A stretch of 64,000 nucleotides of DNA. Origin: Prolixibacteraceae bacterium. GTDB lineage: Bacteria; Bacteroidota; Bacteroidia; Bacteroidales; Prolixibacteraceae. Shown piece after piece: positions 1 through 9,301 of the stretch (the stretch's first letter is position 1; every line of letters begins with the position of its first letter). The DNA lies in the NCBI GenBank assembly GCA_029975525.1, contig JARKOX010000045.1, positions 47,490-111,489 on the forward strand, read 5' to 3'. The notes under the pieces were generated by a model that worked only from the letters and a program-made list of their open reading frames with translations, was not told the DNA's origin and ran no database searches. The position numbers and the translations under genes are program-made.

Positions 1-2913
1 ACCGGCAATAAATACGCAGTCGAACTCCAGCCCTTTTGACGCATGCAGCGTCATCAACGAAACGGCCTCCTGCCGGCGGTCAAAACCATCCGACGGCGAC
101 CCCGATTTTATCCAGGCCAGGAACTCTTCTGCCGACTGGAAATTCCGGCTGATTTCGAGCAGGTGCAAAAACAGGTTGTGGTCAAAGGCTGTTTTGGGGA
201 AAAAGGTGTTGCGAATAAATTGGATAGACTGTTCAGGAGGAACCGTCAACATCCGTTCGACGAGGTCGGCCGGAAGCGTCGGCGGAATCCCGGCATTAGC
301 GCTTTCCGAAACAACAGGCAGTCCGGGGAGCAGCGCCCTCGAAAACAGATCCAGTAATTCGCGGAAGGGAGGCTCTCTGAAAAATGGCTCCTCTCCCACC
401 TGCTGAAACGGGATGTTGTGATCCCGAAACGCCTTTCCAATGGCATCAAACTGCTGTCGGGTGCGGCAAAGCACAGCAATCTCCGATAATCCCGCGATAT
501 GGTCGTTGCCGTGCCCCGAAGCCACCTCGCTGTCGATTGAAAAGAAACTGATCCCGCCCAGCATCCGGACCACTTCCCGGGCAATAAATTCGGCTTCACT
601 TTTATCGGTTGCCTGTCCGGCAATGTTGATCTTAACCCCGGAAGATATCCCGGTAAGCATCCCGGCTTCACCGACAACCTGCGCGGAGGCATCCAGAATG
701 GTTTGCGGACAGCGGTACGAAGTGGAGAGCCGGAACGTGCGGGCTGCCGGGTAATCGGCGGTAAACCGGCGGATAAACTCCACGCTGGCCCCCCGGAATC
801 CGTAAATCGCCTGCTGCGGATCGCCCACCACGCAAAGACGGGAGTGGCGATGCGGCGCCAGCAAACGAATCAGTTCATACTGTTTAGGGTTAGTATCCTG
901 GTATTCATCCACAAAAATAAACGGGAAGGAATGCCGGTACGCCTCCACTATTTCCGGATTTTCGCGGAACAGTTTCACTGGTAACGCCAGCAGGTCGTCG
1001 AGATCGAAAACATTCAGTCCGGCCAGCCGGGCATCAAATTTTTCGGCCCACTCCGGAAGGTCATCGGTGACAATCCCCTGTTTCCAATCCGACAACAGCC
1101 TGCAAGCCCGGGCGGCTTCCCGCTCCGTGAGGCCGACGACCTGCTGCACAAGCAGCCTCTTCTCCGGCTCGTCGATAATGCCAAAATGCGGCTTCCGGTT
1201 GAAGCGGGTATGATGTTCTTTCAGGATGCGATATCCAAAGGCGTGAAATGTCGAAACCGTCAGCTGGCGGGCCTGGATCTCCGGCGGGAGCATCTTTTCG
1301 ATCCGCTCCCGCATTTCGAGGGCGGCCTTCCCGGTAAATGTCAGCGCCAGGATCTGTCCGGGCAACGCTTTCCCGCTGGTGAGAAGCCTGACGATTTTGG
1401 CCGTTAAGGTTTTGGTTTTTCCGGTTCCGGGACCAGCCAGCAGCAAAGCCGGCCCTTCGTCGTACTCCACTGCGGCCTGCTGTTCAGCATTCAGCTCCGT
1501 TGTGCTGGCGACAGGTCCCGCAGCATTGTAGGCTGCTTCCGGCTCAGCAGCGGCGGCTTCCTTGCGCAGCTGGTCAATGCCGTGGAGATCGAATGCGATG
1601 AGCGGATGTTCTTTCGGCGGAGCTATCCTCTTTCCTGCTCCAAACAGGGAGGGAGGCGCCGAAAACTGTTGTACTTCCCCCGGCGCAAACACCGTAATCC
1701 GCCCATATTCACCATCAAAACCTTCCCGGACATACACTTCGCGAAGCCGCATCCGGCGGATGGCTTCGCCCAGCGCCGGCGAAACAGCCGAAACCGAACT
1801 TTCCGGAACGTTTAGCAGAATATCCAGCTCTGTCCCCAATTTGCCGATCAGCTGAAAATATTCAGTTTCCACCTTTCGCGAAGATTCGCCGGTCTGAAGA
1901 ATTTCGGCCAGCAACTCTTTCAGGGGGATAATGGAACGGAACGGCTTTTTCAGTTTTCGCTCCTGCGGGTCTTCCCGATCCGAAAGGCGGATCACCCGGT
2001 TCATCACCCCGACGGTAACGGGTTTTTCGCAAACAGGGCAAACCTCCCGGTTTTTCAACGTTTCTGCCGGATTCCAGCAGAGGTTGCATTTGCGGTGTCC
2101 GTCGTAATAATATTTTCCTTCCTGCGGAAAAAGGTCGATGGTTCCTTCAAAGCCGTCATGTCCGGGATGGCGCAAAGCGCCGACAATTCCGTGGTAAGAA
2201 AGTTCGCCACTGAACAGGTTTGCATTTCGCCCCAGGCGGTCGGGCGAGTGGGCGTCGGAATTGGAAACCAGCGCCATGTTGTCGAGAAACGAGCAGAGCC
2301 AGTTCATCGGCGCATCGGTAGACAGGCCCGTTTCGATGGCGACGATGTGCGGGAGCAGGTCGCCAAAACACTCTTCGGGAGAATCGAATCCCGACCGGGA
2401 CCCGAGCATGGAAAACCAGGGGGTCCAGATGTGGGCCGGGATCAGCAGGTTTTCGGGCGAAGCTTGGAGCACAATCTCCAGGAGGTCGCGGGAGTCGAGC
2501 CCTAAAATCGGCCGGCCGTCGGAGGTGAGGTTCCCGCCCAGCTGGCGCAGCCGGCTGTTGATGCGTTCGGCTTCTTCAAAACCGGGGGCCAGCACCACGT
2601 GGTGAACTTTCCGCACTTTGCCATCGCGTTTGTAAATATTGCTGATCTCAGCCGTAAGCAGGAAGCGGGTTTCGTTACCGGGCCGAAACGGCGCAATCGC
2701 CGCCTCTTTTTTCAACCGGAACAGCCCGTTCCCTTCGGGCACCAATTTCTCTTTCAACTCAGCCAGCCAGCCCGGATGGGTAAAATCGCCCGTTCCGACC
2801 ACCTTAATTCCTTTGATGGCAGCCCAGTAGTCCAGATATTCCGGAACCAACTGCGGACTGGTCGCCCTCGAAAAGCGGGAATGAATATGCAAATCAGCAA
2901 TAAAAGTTGCCAT
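1..2913 (-). CDS. EndoQ-type PHP-domain nuclease fused to UvrD/REP-family helicase (partial, C-terminus off left edge)
   Basis: Frame read by hand: no tta/cta/tca triplet in this frame from 1 to 2913. ATG at 2913 gives MATFIADLHIHSRFSRATSPQLVPEYLDYWAAIKGIKVVGTGDFTHPGWL..., then HIWTPWFSMLGSRSGFDSPEECFG, SNSDAHSP and CNLCWN..CPVCEKP (PHP/EndoQ-like with Zn ribbon), then LLLAGPGTGKTKTL, FVDEYQDTNPKQYELI and VVGDPQQAIYGFRGA (UvrD motifs). Absent from the ORF track because it runs off the edge. Confidence 0.9.
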   Translation of the reverse strand, partial: MATFIADLHIHSRFSRATSPQLVPEYLDYWAAIKGIKVVGTGDFTHPGWLAELKEKLVPEGNGLFRLKKEAAIAPFRPGNETRFLLTAEISNIYKRDGKVRKVHHVVLAPGFEEAERINSRLRQLGGNLTSDGRPILGLDSRDLLEIVLQASPENLLIPAHIWTPWFSMLGSRSGFDSPEECFGDLLPHIVAIETGLSTDAPMNWLCSFLDNMALVSNSDAHSPDRLGRNANLFSGELSYHGIVGALRHPGHDGFEGTIDLFPQEGKYYYDGHRKCNLCWNPAETLKNREVCPVCEKPVTVGVMNRVIRLSDREDPQERKLKKPFRSIIPLKELLAEILQTGESSRKVETEYFQLIGKLGTELDILLNVPESSVSAVSPALGEAIRRMRLREVYVREGFDGEYGRITVFAPGEVQQFSAPPSLFGAGKRIAPPKEHPLIAFDLHGIDQLRKEAAAAEPEAAYNAAGPVASTTELNAEQQAAVEYDEGPALLLAGPGTGKTKTLTAKIVRLLTSGKALPGQILALTFTGKAALEMRERIEKMLPPEIQARQLTVSTFHAFGYRILKEHHTRFNRKPHFGIIDEPEKRLLVQQVVGLTEREAARACRLLSDWKQGIVTDDLPEWAEKFDARLAGLNVFDLDDLLALPVKLFRENPEIVEAYRHSFPFIFVDEYQDTNPKQYELIRLLAPHRHSRLCVVGDPQQAIYGFRGASVEFIRRFTADYPAARTFRLSTSYRCPQTILDASAQVVGEAGMLTGISSGVKINIAGQATDKSEAEFIAREVVRMLGGISFFSIDSEVASGHGNDHIAGLSEIAVLCRTRQQFDAIGKAFRDHNIPFQQVGEEPFFREPPFRELLDLFSRALLPGLPVVSESANAGIPPTLPADLVERMLTVPPEQSIQFIRNTFFPKTAFDHNLFLHLLEISRNFQSAEEFLAWIKSGSPSDGFDRRQEAVSLMTLHASKGLEFDCVFIAG

Positions 2914-3100
2914 AATCTCCTCAACAGCAATTTTTCAAAAGATAAGTGAATTTGACAGACTATTCCAAATTTTTGAACGTTATATTTCCACGTCAAAATC
3001 ATTTCAAGTGCTTTAAAAATGTAAAAAAGAAGCTATTGCAGTTGACATGAAAAGTTGGTAAATTGAAAATACCTTTCATCCTCTACTAAATTTAAACGAT

Positions 3101-3598
3101 ATGCAAAACGCCAAGAATCCGCTGATCTTCATCATCGAAGACAACCCGATTTACAACGAACTGATAACCGGCGTGTTACGGTCGAAGAAATTCAAAAACA
3201 TCCAGTCTTTTAAAAGTGCAGAAGAGTGTCTGAGAAAAATTGACCAGAACCCCGACATTGTTATTCTTGACTATTCATTTACCGGGATCAACGGATTGGA
3301 ACTGATGCGCAGAGTACACGAAACCAAGCCTGCTACCGACTTTATTTTTCTGAGTGCCCAGAATGATGTGGAAATTGCGGTTAAAATCGTCAAACTTGGC
3401 GCCTTCGATTACATCGTCAAAAACGAAAAAGCCCCCGAAAAGCTGCTCAAATCGATTAACGACGCGATTAGCGTCACCAAAAAAGTAAACCTGAAGAAGG
3501 GGATGAAAAAGGGGGTGGTTCTATTTTTCGTATTACTGACCATCATTATCATGATCATTTTCTCCCTGACGATTTTTGTCGAAGATTTCCGTTTCTGA
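3101..3598 (+). CDS. Response regulator receiver domain with C-terminal transmembrane segment
   Basis: IIEDNP, DIVILDYSFTGINGLELM, FLSAQND and FDYIVKNEKAPEKLL receiver motifs; C-terminus KKGVVLFFVLLTIIIMIIFSLTIFVEDFRF is hydrophobic. Confidence 0.88.
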   Translation: MQNAKNPLIFIIEDNPIYNELITGVLRSKKFKNIQSFKSAEECLRKIDQNPDIVILDYSFTGINGLELMRRVHETKPATDFIFLSAQNDVEIAVKIVKLGAFDYIVKNEKAPEKLLKSINDAISVTKKVNLKKGMKKGVVLFFVLLTIIIMIIFSLTIFVEDFRF

Positions 3599-3762
3599 AA
3601 AACGGCCAGTTTTCGGTTTTTCAGCTGTTTACAACAGCAACGCCCTTCTTTTTTTGTTGCGGATTCCTTAAAAGGAGGTCGCTGCCTCGGTTCATTTCCT
3701 TTCGAAAAGCTACATTTTTACTACTTTAGCCCTCCTGATTTAATTTTTAAAATCCGGATCCG

Positions 3763-5208
3763 ATGAGTTTTTTACGTGTTTTCCGAAAGTACAGCGCTAC
3801 TTTCTGGGCCTCCAATGTCATTGAACTTTTTGAAAGGTGGGCCTGGTACGGTTTCTACATGGCGTTTGCACTTTACCTGGTCAATTCGAAAGACACCGGC
3901 GCCCTTGGCTTTTCGCAGGCTCAAAAGGGAATTATTATGGGAACCGGCTCCATGCTGCTTTACCTGTTGCCGGTTATTACCGGCGCCATCGCCGACAAAA
4001 TGGGGTACAAACGGATGCTCTTCCTCTCGTTTACCCTTTACGTTTCCGGATTTTTCATGATCAAAAGCTTCGATACCTTCGGCTGGATATTCTTTGCATT
4101 CATCTGGACCTGCGTGGGCGGGGCATTTTTCAAACCGGTCATTTCGGCCATGATTTCCCGCACGACCAACGAGGAGACCGCCTCCATCGGATTTGGCATT
4201 TTTTATATGATGGTCAACATCGGCGGATTTATTGGCCCGTTTATCACCGGGATTATTCTGCAAAAAAGCTGGGATTACGTCTTTTACACGTCGATGCTGG
4301 CCATCGGTGTCAACTACCTGATTACCTTCCTCTTTTTCCGCGACCCGATCAGCCAAACGGGCGGCACATCGATCGGCCGCAGCATCCTGCAGGCCCTGCA
4401 TAATATCTGGATTACCCTCCTGAACTGGAAATACCTGCTTTTCCTGGTCATTATGATCCTGTTCTGGACCGCTTTCAACCAGCTCTACTATTCGTTTCCG
4501 GTTTTTGTTGACCAGTGGGTCGATACCGGTGTGATTTACCAGGGGATTCATTCGGTATTTCCGTGGCTGGCCCGTGCCATCGGCACCAGTGAGGGGACCA
4601 TTACCGCCGTCACCCTGTCAAGTATGGACTCCTTTTTCATCATCATTTTTCAGATTTTGGTTTCGGCTTTTGTGATGCGTTTCCGTCCGCTGGCAGCCAT
4701 GATGGGCGGTATTCTGGTACTGGCCGGCGGAGTGGGACTGATGTTCTCCGGACAGAACGGCTGGCTGATCCTGCTCGGGATCCTGGTCTTCAGTTTGGGT
4801 GAGATGGCCAGTTCCCCAAAATTTACCGAATATGTAGGCCGGATTGCCCCTGAGGATAAGAAGGCGCTGTATATGGGCACCTCCTTTTTGCCCGTTGCGG
4901 CTGGCCACCAGTTGGCCGGCTGGCTGTCGGGCGGCGTTTTCGAACGGATAGCCGACAAATATTACCTCCTCCACCTCGAAGTGGAGCGCCGCGGACTCCA
5001 CCTTCCGGAAGTTTCCGAAACCTTCAGCAAAAACGATTTCTGGCAGGAAGCCGCCCGGCAAATGGGGCTCAACCACGCCGAACTCAACCTGCTGCTTTGG
5101 GAAAATTACCATCCTTCGCACATTTGGTACCTTTTCTCCGGACTGGCTGTGTCAGCTGTCGTCTTCCTGTGGCTTTACGACCGCTTTATCCTGGGCCGTT
5201 CCCGCTAA
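3763..5208 (+). CDS. POT/MFS-family (peptide transporter-like) membrane transporter
   Basis: Polytopic; NVIELFERWAWYGFYMAFALYL, GAIADKMGYKRML and GFGIFYMMVNIGGFIGPFITG resemble the proton-dependent oligopeptide transporter/MFS family. Confidence 0.8.
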   Translation: MSFLRVFRKYSATFWASNVIELFERWAWYGFYMAFALYLVNSKDTGALGFSQAQKGIIMGTGSMLLYLLPVITGAIADKMGYKRMLFLSFTLYVSGFFMIKSFDTFGWIFFAFIWTCVGGAFFKPVISAMISRTTNEETASIGFGIFYMMVNIGGFIGPFITGIILQKSWDYVFYTSMLAIGVNYLITFLFFRDPISQTGGTSIGRSILQALHNIWITLLNWKYLLFLVIMILFWTAFNQLYYSFPVFVDQWVDTGVIYQGIHSVFPWLARAIGTSEGTITAVTLSSMDSFFIIIFQILVSAFVMRFRPLAAMMGGILVLAGGVGLMFSGQNGWLILLGILVFSLGEMASSPKFTEYVGRIAPEDKKALYMGTSFLPVAAGHQLAGWLSGGVFERIADKYYLLHLEVERRGLHLPEVSETFSKNDFWQEAARQMGLNHAELNLLLWENYHPSHIWYLFSGLAVSAVVFLWLYDRFILGRSR

Positions 5209-5214
5209 AAACAA

Positions 5215-5246
5215 ACCCGGTGCCTCCTCTGCAGGAAACACCGGGT
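5215..5246. terminator. Hairpin between convergent genes
   Basis: ACCCGGTG (5215-5222) / CACCGGGT (5239-5246); no strong T-run. Confidence 0.4.
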
Positions 5247-5272
5247 GAACTTATTCAGATTTGGTTTTTGGA

Positions 5273-6181
5273 TCAGGCTAGCTCCCACTGCTCACGCATC
5301 AGCTTCACCGCGGCAGGCAGGGTAACAGCAGGATCGCCCTCCGAACCACATTCAAAACTGACATAATCGGAATAGCCGATCTCTTTTAATCCTTTGAATC
5401 CTTCCGTATAATTATCGGCAGCGCCGTCTTCACCGGGCATCTTCCGCCTTTTCCGGCTGGCAATATGCACATGGTGCAGGTAATTTCCGGCAGAGATAAA
5501 TGCTCCGCGATCGCTGGTCTCCTCCCAGGTCATGTGCCAGAAGTCGCCCATCACGGCGGCGGCCGGATGGTTGACATCGCGCATGATGGCGGCGGCATCG
5601 GCCACCTGGCGGCAGAAGTAACATTCGCCGCGGTTGAGCGGCTCGAGCAACAGGCGGGTACCTTTTTCGGCAGCAAAAGCCGCCAGTTCTTTCAGCTCTT
5701 CAACCAGCAATTCGCGCGACTCCTTGTGGGGCAGCGACGGCTGGTTGTTGAACGCGGGAACAAAGATCAAACCGGTTGATCCCAATGCACCGGCCGCTTC
5801 GAGGATCACCCGCATGGAATCGATACAAGTTTGTCGCACGGCCGGATCGTCGGCAATCAGCCAACCGCCGAAACCGGCACAGATGGCACTAACCTTGATC
5901 GACCGGTTTTTCAACGCATCCTGAATCTCATTCACGCGGTTTTCCAGTCCTCCGCCCCACACTTCCAACCCAACAATTCCGAGTTGCTCCATAAAGTCGA
6001 GCTTCTCGGTAAGGGTTTTACCGGGAGCAACTCCCTCCTGGCAGGAGATTTTCAGTTCAACCTGGCTGGTTGCCCCTTTTTTCTCCAAAGGGGCCGAACA
6101 GGATGAAAAAAAACTGCCTGAGGCAGCCAGTGCGGCACCAGAGGCAGTTATTCCCAGAAATTTTCTTCTGTTATAAGTCAT
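5273..6181 (-). CDS. Sugar phosphate isomerase/epimerase (TIM barrel), predicted Tat lipoprotein
   Basis: Likely start at 6181: MTYNRRKFLGITASGAALAASGSFFSSCSAP (twin Arg plus lipobox-like FSSC); AP-endonuclease-2-like TIM barrel (LLLEPLNRGE, GDFWHM, HHVHIASRKR, YVSFECG). Confidence 0.82.
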   Translation of the reverse strand: MTYNRRKFLGITASGAALAASGSFFSSCSAPLEKKGATSQVELKISCQEGVAPGKTLTEKLDFMEQLGIVGLEVWGGGLENRVNEIQDALKNRSIKVSAICAGFGGWLIADDPAVRQTCIDSMRVILEAAGALGSTGLIFVPAFNNQPSLPHKESRELLVEELKELAAFAAEKGTRLLLEPLNRGECYFCRQVADAAAIMRDVNHPAAAVMGDFWHMTWEETSDRGAFISAGNYLHHVHIASRKRRKMPGEDGAADNYTEGFKGLKEIGYSDYVSFECGSEGDPAVTLPAAVKLMREQWELA

Positions 6182-6191
6182 GGAACACCGA

Positions 6192-7571
6192 TTATGACTT
6201 CGACTCTCCCGGAACCGGGATGGTGGCATTTTTAACGATACCAACGTCGCCCATCACGTAGGTCGACGGTCCAAGTTTCATATCCGAGTTCATCATCTCT
6301 TCCCAGGTAACCTGTTTGCCGGTGTAAGCCGACACACGGCCCATGATGGCAACCATACAGGAGATTGCGGTAGCTTCAGCTTCATTGATCGGAATATCCT
6401 GGCGGATGCAGGTTACCAAGTCAATGTGCTCCTGGACATATGGATTAACTTTTACATTTCGGGTTGGTTCGCCTTTTTCGTTTAACGGATAGGGATAGGC
6501 ATAGATTTCGTTCCCGGCGAGGTCAAAAATCTTGTTGGCACAGTTGGTCGAGCCTTTGGTCCCGCGGATCCATTCGCTTACGTTGTTGGCGCATCCGTTG
6601 ATCTGGCGGCACATACTGTGCATGTGCATTCCGTTGTCGTAAACAAAATCGACCGAGAAGTTATCATACTGGTCGCCGGTTACCCTGCGCTGACGCGAAC
6701 CGAAGCCAACGGCTTTGGTGGGATAGGTTCCGGTGAACCAGTTGATGACGTCGATATTGTGGACGTGCTGTTCCACGATGTGGTCGCCCGAAAGCCAGAG
6801 CCAGTTTACCCAGTCGCGGATCATGTATTCCATTTCGTTCCAGTCGGCCTGCGGATTGCGGTACCACAGCTGCGACTGGTTCCAATAAGCATTGGCAGAG
6901 ATGATCTCCCCGATGGTTCCGGTGGCAACCTGTTTGTAAACTTCTACATAGTCGCGCTGGTGGCGGCGTTGCGTTCCGGTAACGATCTTCAAACCGAGTG
7001 ACTCAGCTTTTTTGGCGGTAGCCATCACACTGCGAACGCCAACCGGGTCGACAGCAACCGGTTTTTCCATAAACACGTGTTTACGGGCATTAACGGCAGC
7101 TTCAAAATGTTCGGGACGGAATACCGGCGGGGTAGCCAGAATAACCACATCAACGCCCGAGTCGATGACTTTCTGGAAAGCGTCGAATCCGACGAAGCAA
7201 TTTTCTTCGGGAACTTCAACGTTTTTCTCACTTTTGATTTTTTCACGACAGGAATCCAAACGATCCTTCAACACATCGCCCAGTGCGGTGATGGTCAGGT
7301 TCGGGCCGGCTGCCAGGAAGTTGAGGGCTGCACCGGTACCTCGTCCGCCGCAACCAATAACGCCGGCTTTCAACGGAGCGCCATCGGGAGCCTGGTCGAG
7401 CAGCGGCGGAATATTCAGCTCTTCAAGTTTTTTAAAGGCACCTCCGGCGGCAGATTTATCGCCCGAAGGGGTACAGGAAGTGATAATCGACGGAACGCCG
7501 ACTGCTCCGACAGCGCCTACTACTGCTGCGCCGGTCAGGAATCTTCTTCTGGAAAAATTATTTTCACCCAT
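6192..7571 (-). CDS. Gfo/Idh/MocA family oxidoreductase, predicted Tat lipoprotein
   Basis: SRRRFLTGAAVVGAVGAVGVPSIITSC signal; KAGVIGCGGRGTGAALN; MEKPVAVDPVGVRSV. Confidence 0.88.
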   Translation of the reverse strand: MGENNFSRRRFLTGAAVVGAVGAVGVPSIITSCTPSGDKSAAGGAFKKLEELNIPPLLDQAPDGAPLKAGVIGCGGRGTGAALNFLAAGPNLTITALGDVLKDRLDSCREKIKSEKNVEVPEENCFVGFDAFQKVIDSGVDVVILATPPVFRPEHFEAAVNARKHVFMEKPVAVDPVGVRSVMATAKKAESLGLKIVTGTQRRHQRDYVEVYKQVATGTIGEIISANAYWNQSQLWYRNPQADWNEMEYMIRDWVNWLWLSGDHIVEQHVHNIDVINWFTGTYPTKAVGFGSRQRRVTGDQYDNFSVDFVYDNGMHMHSMCRQINGCANNVSEWIRGTKGSTNCANKIFDLAGNEIYAYPYPLNEKGEPTRNVKVNPYVQEHIDLVTCIRQDIPINEAEATAISCMVAIMGRVSAYTGKQVTWEEMMNSDMKLGPSTYVMGDVGIVKNATIPVPGESKS

Positions 7572-7596
7572 GATTTAAGAATTTTTGTTGATTGGA

Positions 7597-9135
7597 TTAG
7601 TTATTGCCTGTTTTAGTATCAAATTCACAAACTACCCTGAAGCTGATAAAGTTACAATCCGAGAGCCACCAAATACTTTTGGGCATTTGCGGGTCGGTTT
7701 TGAGCCATGCTTCGGTGCGGGTATAGTCGCGGGCTGCGCTCCGGACCGAGCCGACATCGCTTTTAAATGTTCCGCCCCGTACTACGTGTTCTTCGCCGCT
7801 TTCCGGGCCTTTCGGGTCGACGACCCCGTCGGAGAGCTGGGTATAAGCATCGGGAGCATACCAGTCGGAACAATATTCGGCGGCATTCCCCAGCATATTT
7901 TTCAGCCCAAACGGGTTGGGTTGGACATCTTCGGGCGCCTTGGTTTTGCTCATGCTGTTTCTTTCGAAAACAATGAAGCTGTCAATAGCGGTATTGGTTT
8001 TACCAAACAGTTTCTTGAAGAATCCGCCCTCGCCAAAATCTTTGGGGCTTCCCGGGAAGAAGTAAGGAGTCTGGGTGCCGCCGCGGGCAGCATATTCCCA
8101 TTCCGCTTCAGTGGGAAGGCGGTAAGTTTTGCCGGTAACCTGCGAAAGCCAGCGGCAATAGGTTTCGGCGGCGTGGTAACTCATGGTAATTGCCGGGCGG
8201 GATCCCATTCCCCAGTTTTGGTCGGGTTGACCGTATGGCGGGGTGGGGCCCGAGATGGCATCCACTTCGGTCATGGTACGGGCGCCTTCGGTGTCGGTCG
8301 AGCGGCCTTCTCCGGCGGTAGCGGTGTAGAAGGCGAGATATTCGTCCCAGGTTACTTCCACCTCAGCCATAAAGAAAGGGGTAACTTTCACCTCCCGCAC
8401 CGGTCCTTCGTCGGGACGGCGCATCGGTTCATCCTCGGGGCTTCCTATCCGGAAGGTGCCACCGGGAATGGCTTTCATGTTGAAAGAGACCGTTGTGTTC
8501 GGAATGGTTTCCTTAAAATCTTCCAATTTTTCAACAACTGCCGGCGAGGTAAAAAGTTGCAGGTTAGCTGCCCCTTTGCTGCCAAAGTGGATATTTTGGG
8601 CATGAACCATGTTGGGATCGTAGTGACCGGCGTCGAGATGACAGTTGATACAAACCAGCCCCTTCTCCTTTTCATTCTGCGAATAGTAAAGGTGCGCCTC
8701 CTGCCCCTCTTTGGTCAGGGTAAGCGGAAAAAGGTTCTGGTGACAGGCCACGCACGATTCCTGATAAACAAAATGCTGCGCCTGCTCAAAAGTACTTTTG
8801 GCCTGCCAGTTAAAATCGGCACTGTCTTTAAAAAGAAATCCGTAAATATCTTTGGCGCCCAGCCTCACTTTTTCTATCAAATAGCCCTCGCCTTTGGGAG
8901 GCAGGTGGCAATCGACACAGTTGACGCGAACGCCGCTGCGGGTATCATAATGACCGGAAAGTTTCCAGGAGTCAAAAACATGCGGGTGCACATGGCAAAC
9001 CGCACAAAATTCATTGGTAGAGGTGGCGTCGATGGCTTTATGCGAATAGATCGTAATAACAATTCCCACAACAAATCCTAAAAATGCCACCAACAAGAGC
9101 TTCTTCTTTAACCAGGAGCCTATTCTCTTAAACAT
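7597..9135 (-). CDS. NapC/NrfH-like tetraheme cytochrome c fused to formylglycine-generating-enzyme (SUMF1) domain
   Basis: N-terminal TM helix; four CXXCH (CAVCH, CVDCH, CVACH, CINCH); C-terminal MKAIPGGTFRIGS, RLPTEAEWEYAARGG, NPFGLKNMLGNAAEYCSDWY, VVRGGTFKSD, SFRVVCEF. Confidence 0.9.
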   Translation of the reverse strand: MFKRIGSWLKKKLLLVAFLGFVVGIVITIYSHKAIDATSTNEFCAVCHVHPHVFDSWKLSGHYDTRSGVRVNCVDCHLPPKGEGYLIEKVRLGAKDIYGFLFKDSADFNWQAKSTFEQAQHFVYQESCVACHQNLFPLTLTKEGQEAHLYYSQNEKEKGLVCINCHLDAGHYDPNMVHAQNIHFGSKGAANLQLFTSPAVVEKLEDFKETIPNTTVSFNMKAIPGGTFRIGSPEDEPMRRPDEGPVREVKVTPFFMAEVEVTWDEYLAFYTATAGEGRSTDTEGARTMTEVDAISGPTPPYGQPDQNWGMGSRPAITMSYHAAETYCRWLSQVTGKTYRLPTEAEWEYAARGGTQTPYFFPGSPKDFGEGGFFKKLFGKTNTAIDSFIVFERNSMSKTKAPEDVQPNPFGLKNMLGNAAEYCSDWYAPDAYTQLSDGVVDPKGPESGEEHVVRGGTFKSDVGSVRSAARDYTRTEAWLKTDPQMPKSIWWLSDCNFISFRVVCEFDTKTGNN

Positions 9136-9301
9136 ACACGTTCGTAAAGTAGTTTCAGTTCAGATGATTATTTAAATGCTTTCAAAATTAGCAAAATATT
9201 AGTCTGACGGGCAGTCGGGTTGCAAATTGATGCTTATTTAGAAACAATTTGAATATTTCGCATATTGATGTGACACGGCAGCAAAATTCCCATCGAAAAA
9301 C

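Noticed and set aside
3595-3624. CTGAAAAAC/GTTTTTCAG hairpin after the receiver gene as terminator
   Set aside because: Overlaps the stop codon and lacks a T-run; not strong enough to call.
3772-4551. 259-aa minus-strand ORF
   Set aside because: Antisense to the POT/MFS transporter; no plausible domain.
7585-9081. 498-aa plus-strand ORF
   Set aside because: Antisense to the cytochrome-FGE gene; its translation has no recognisable domain and is explained by codon bias on the coding strand.
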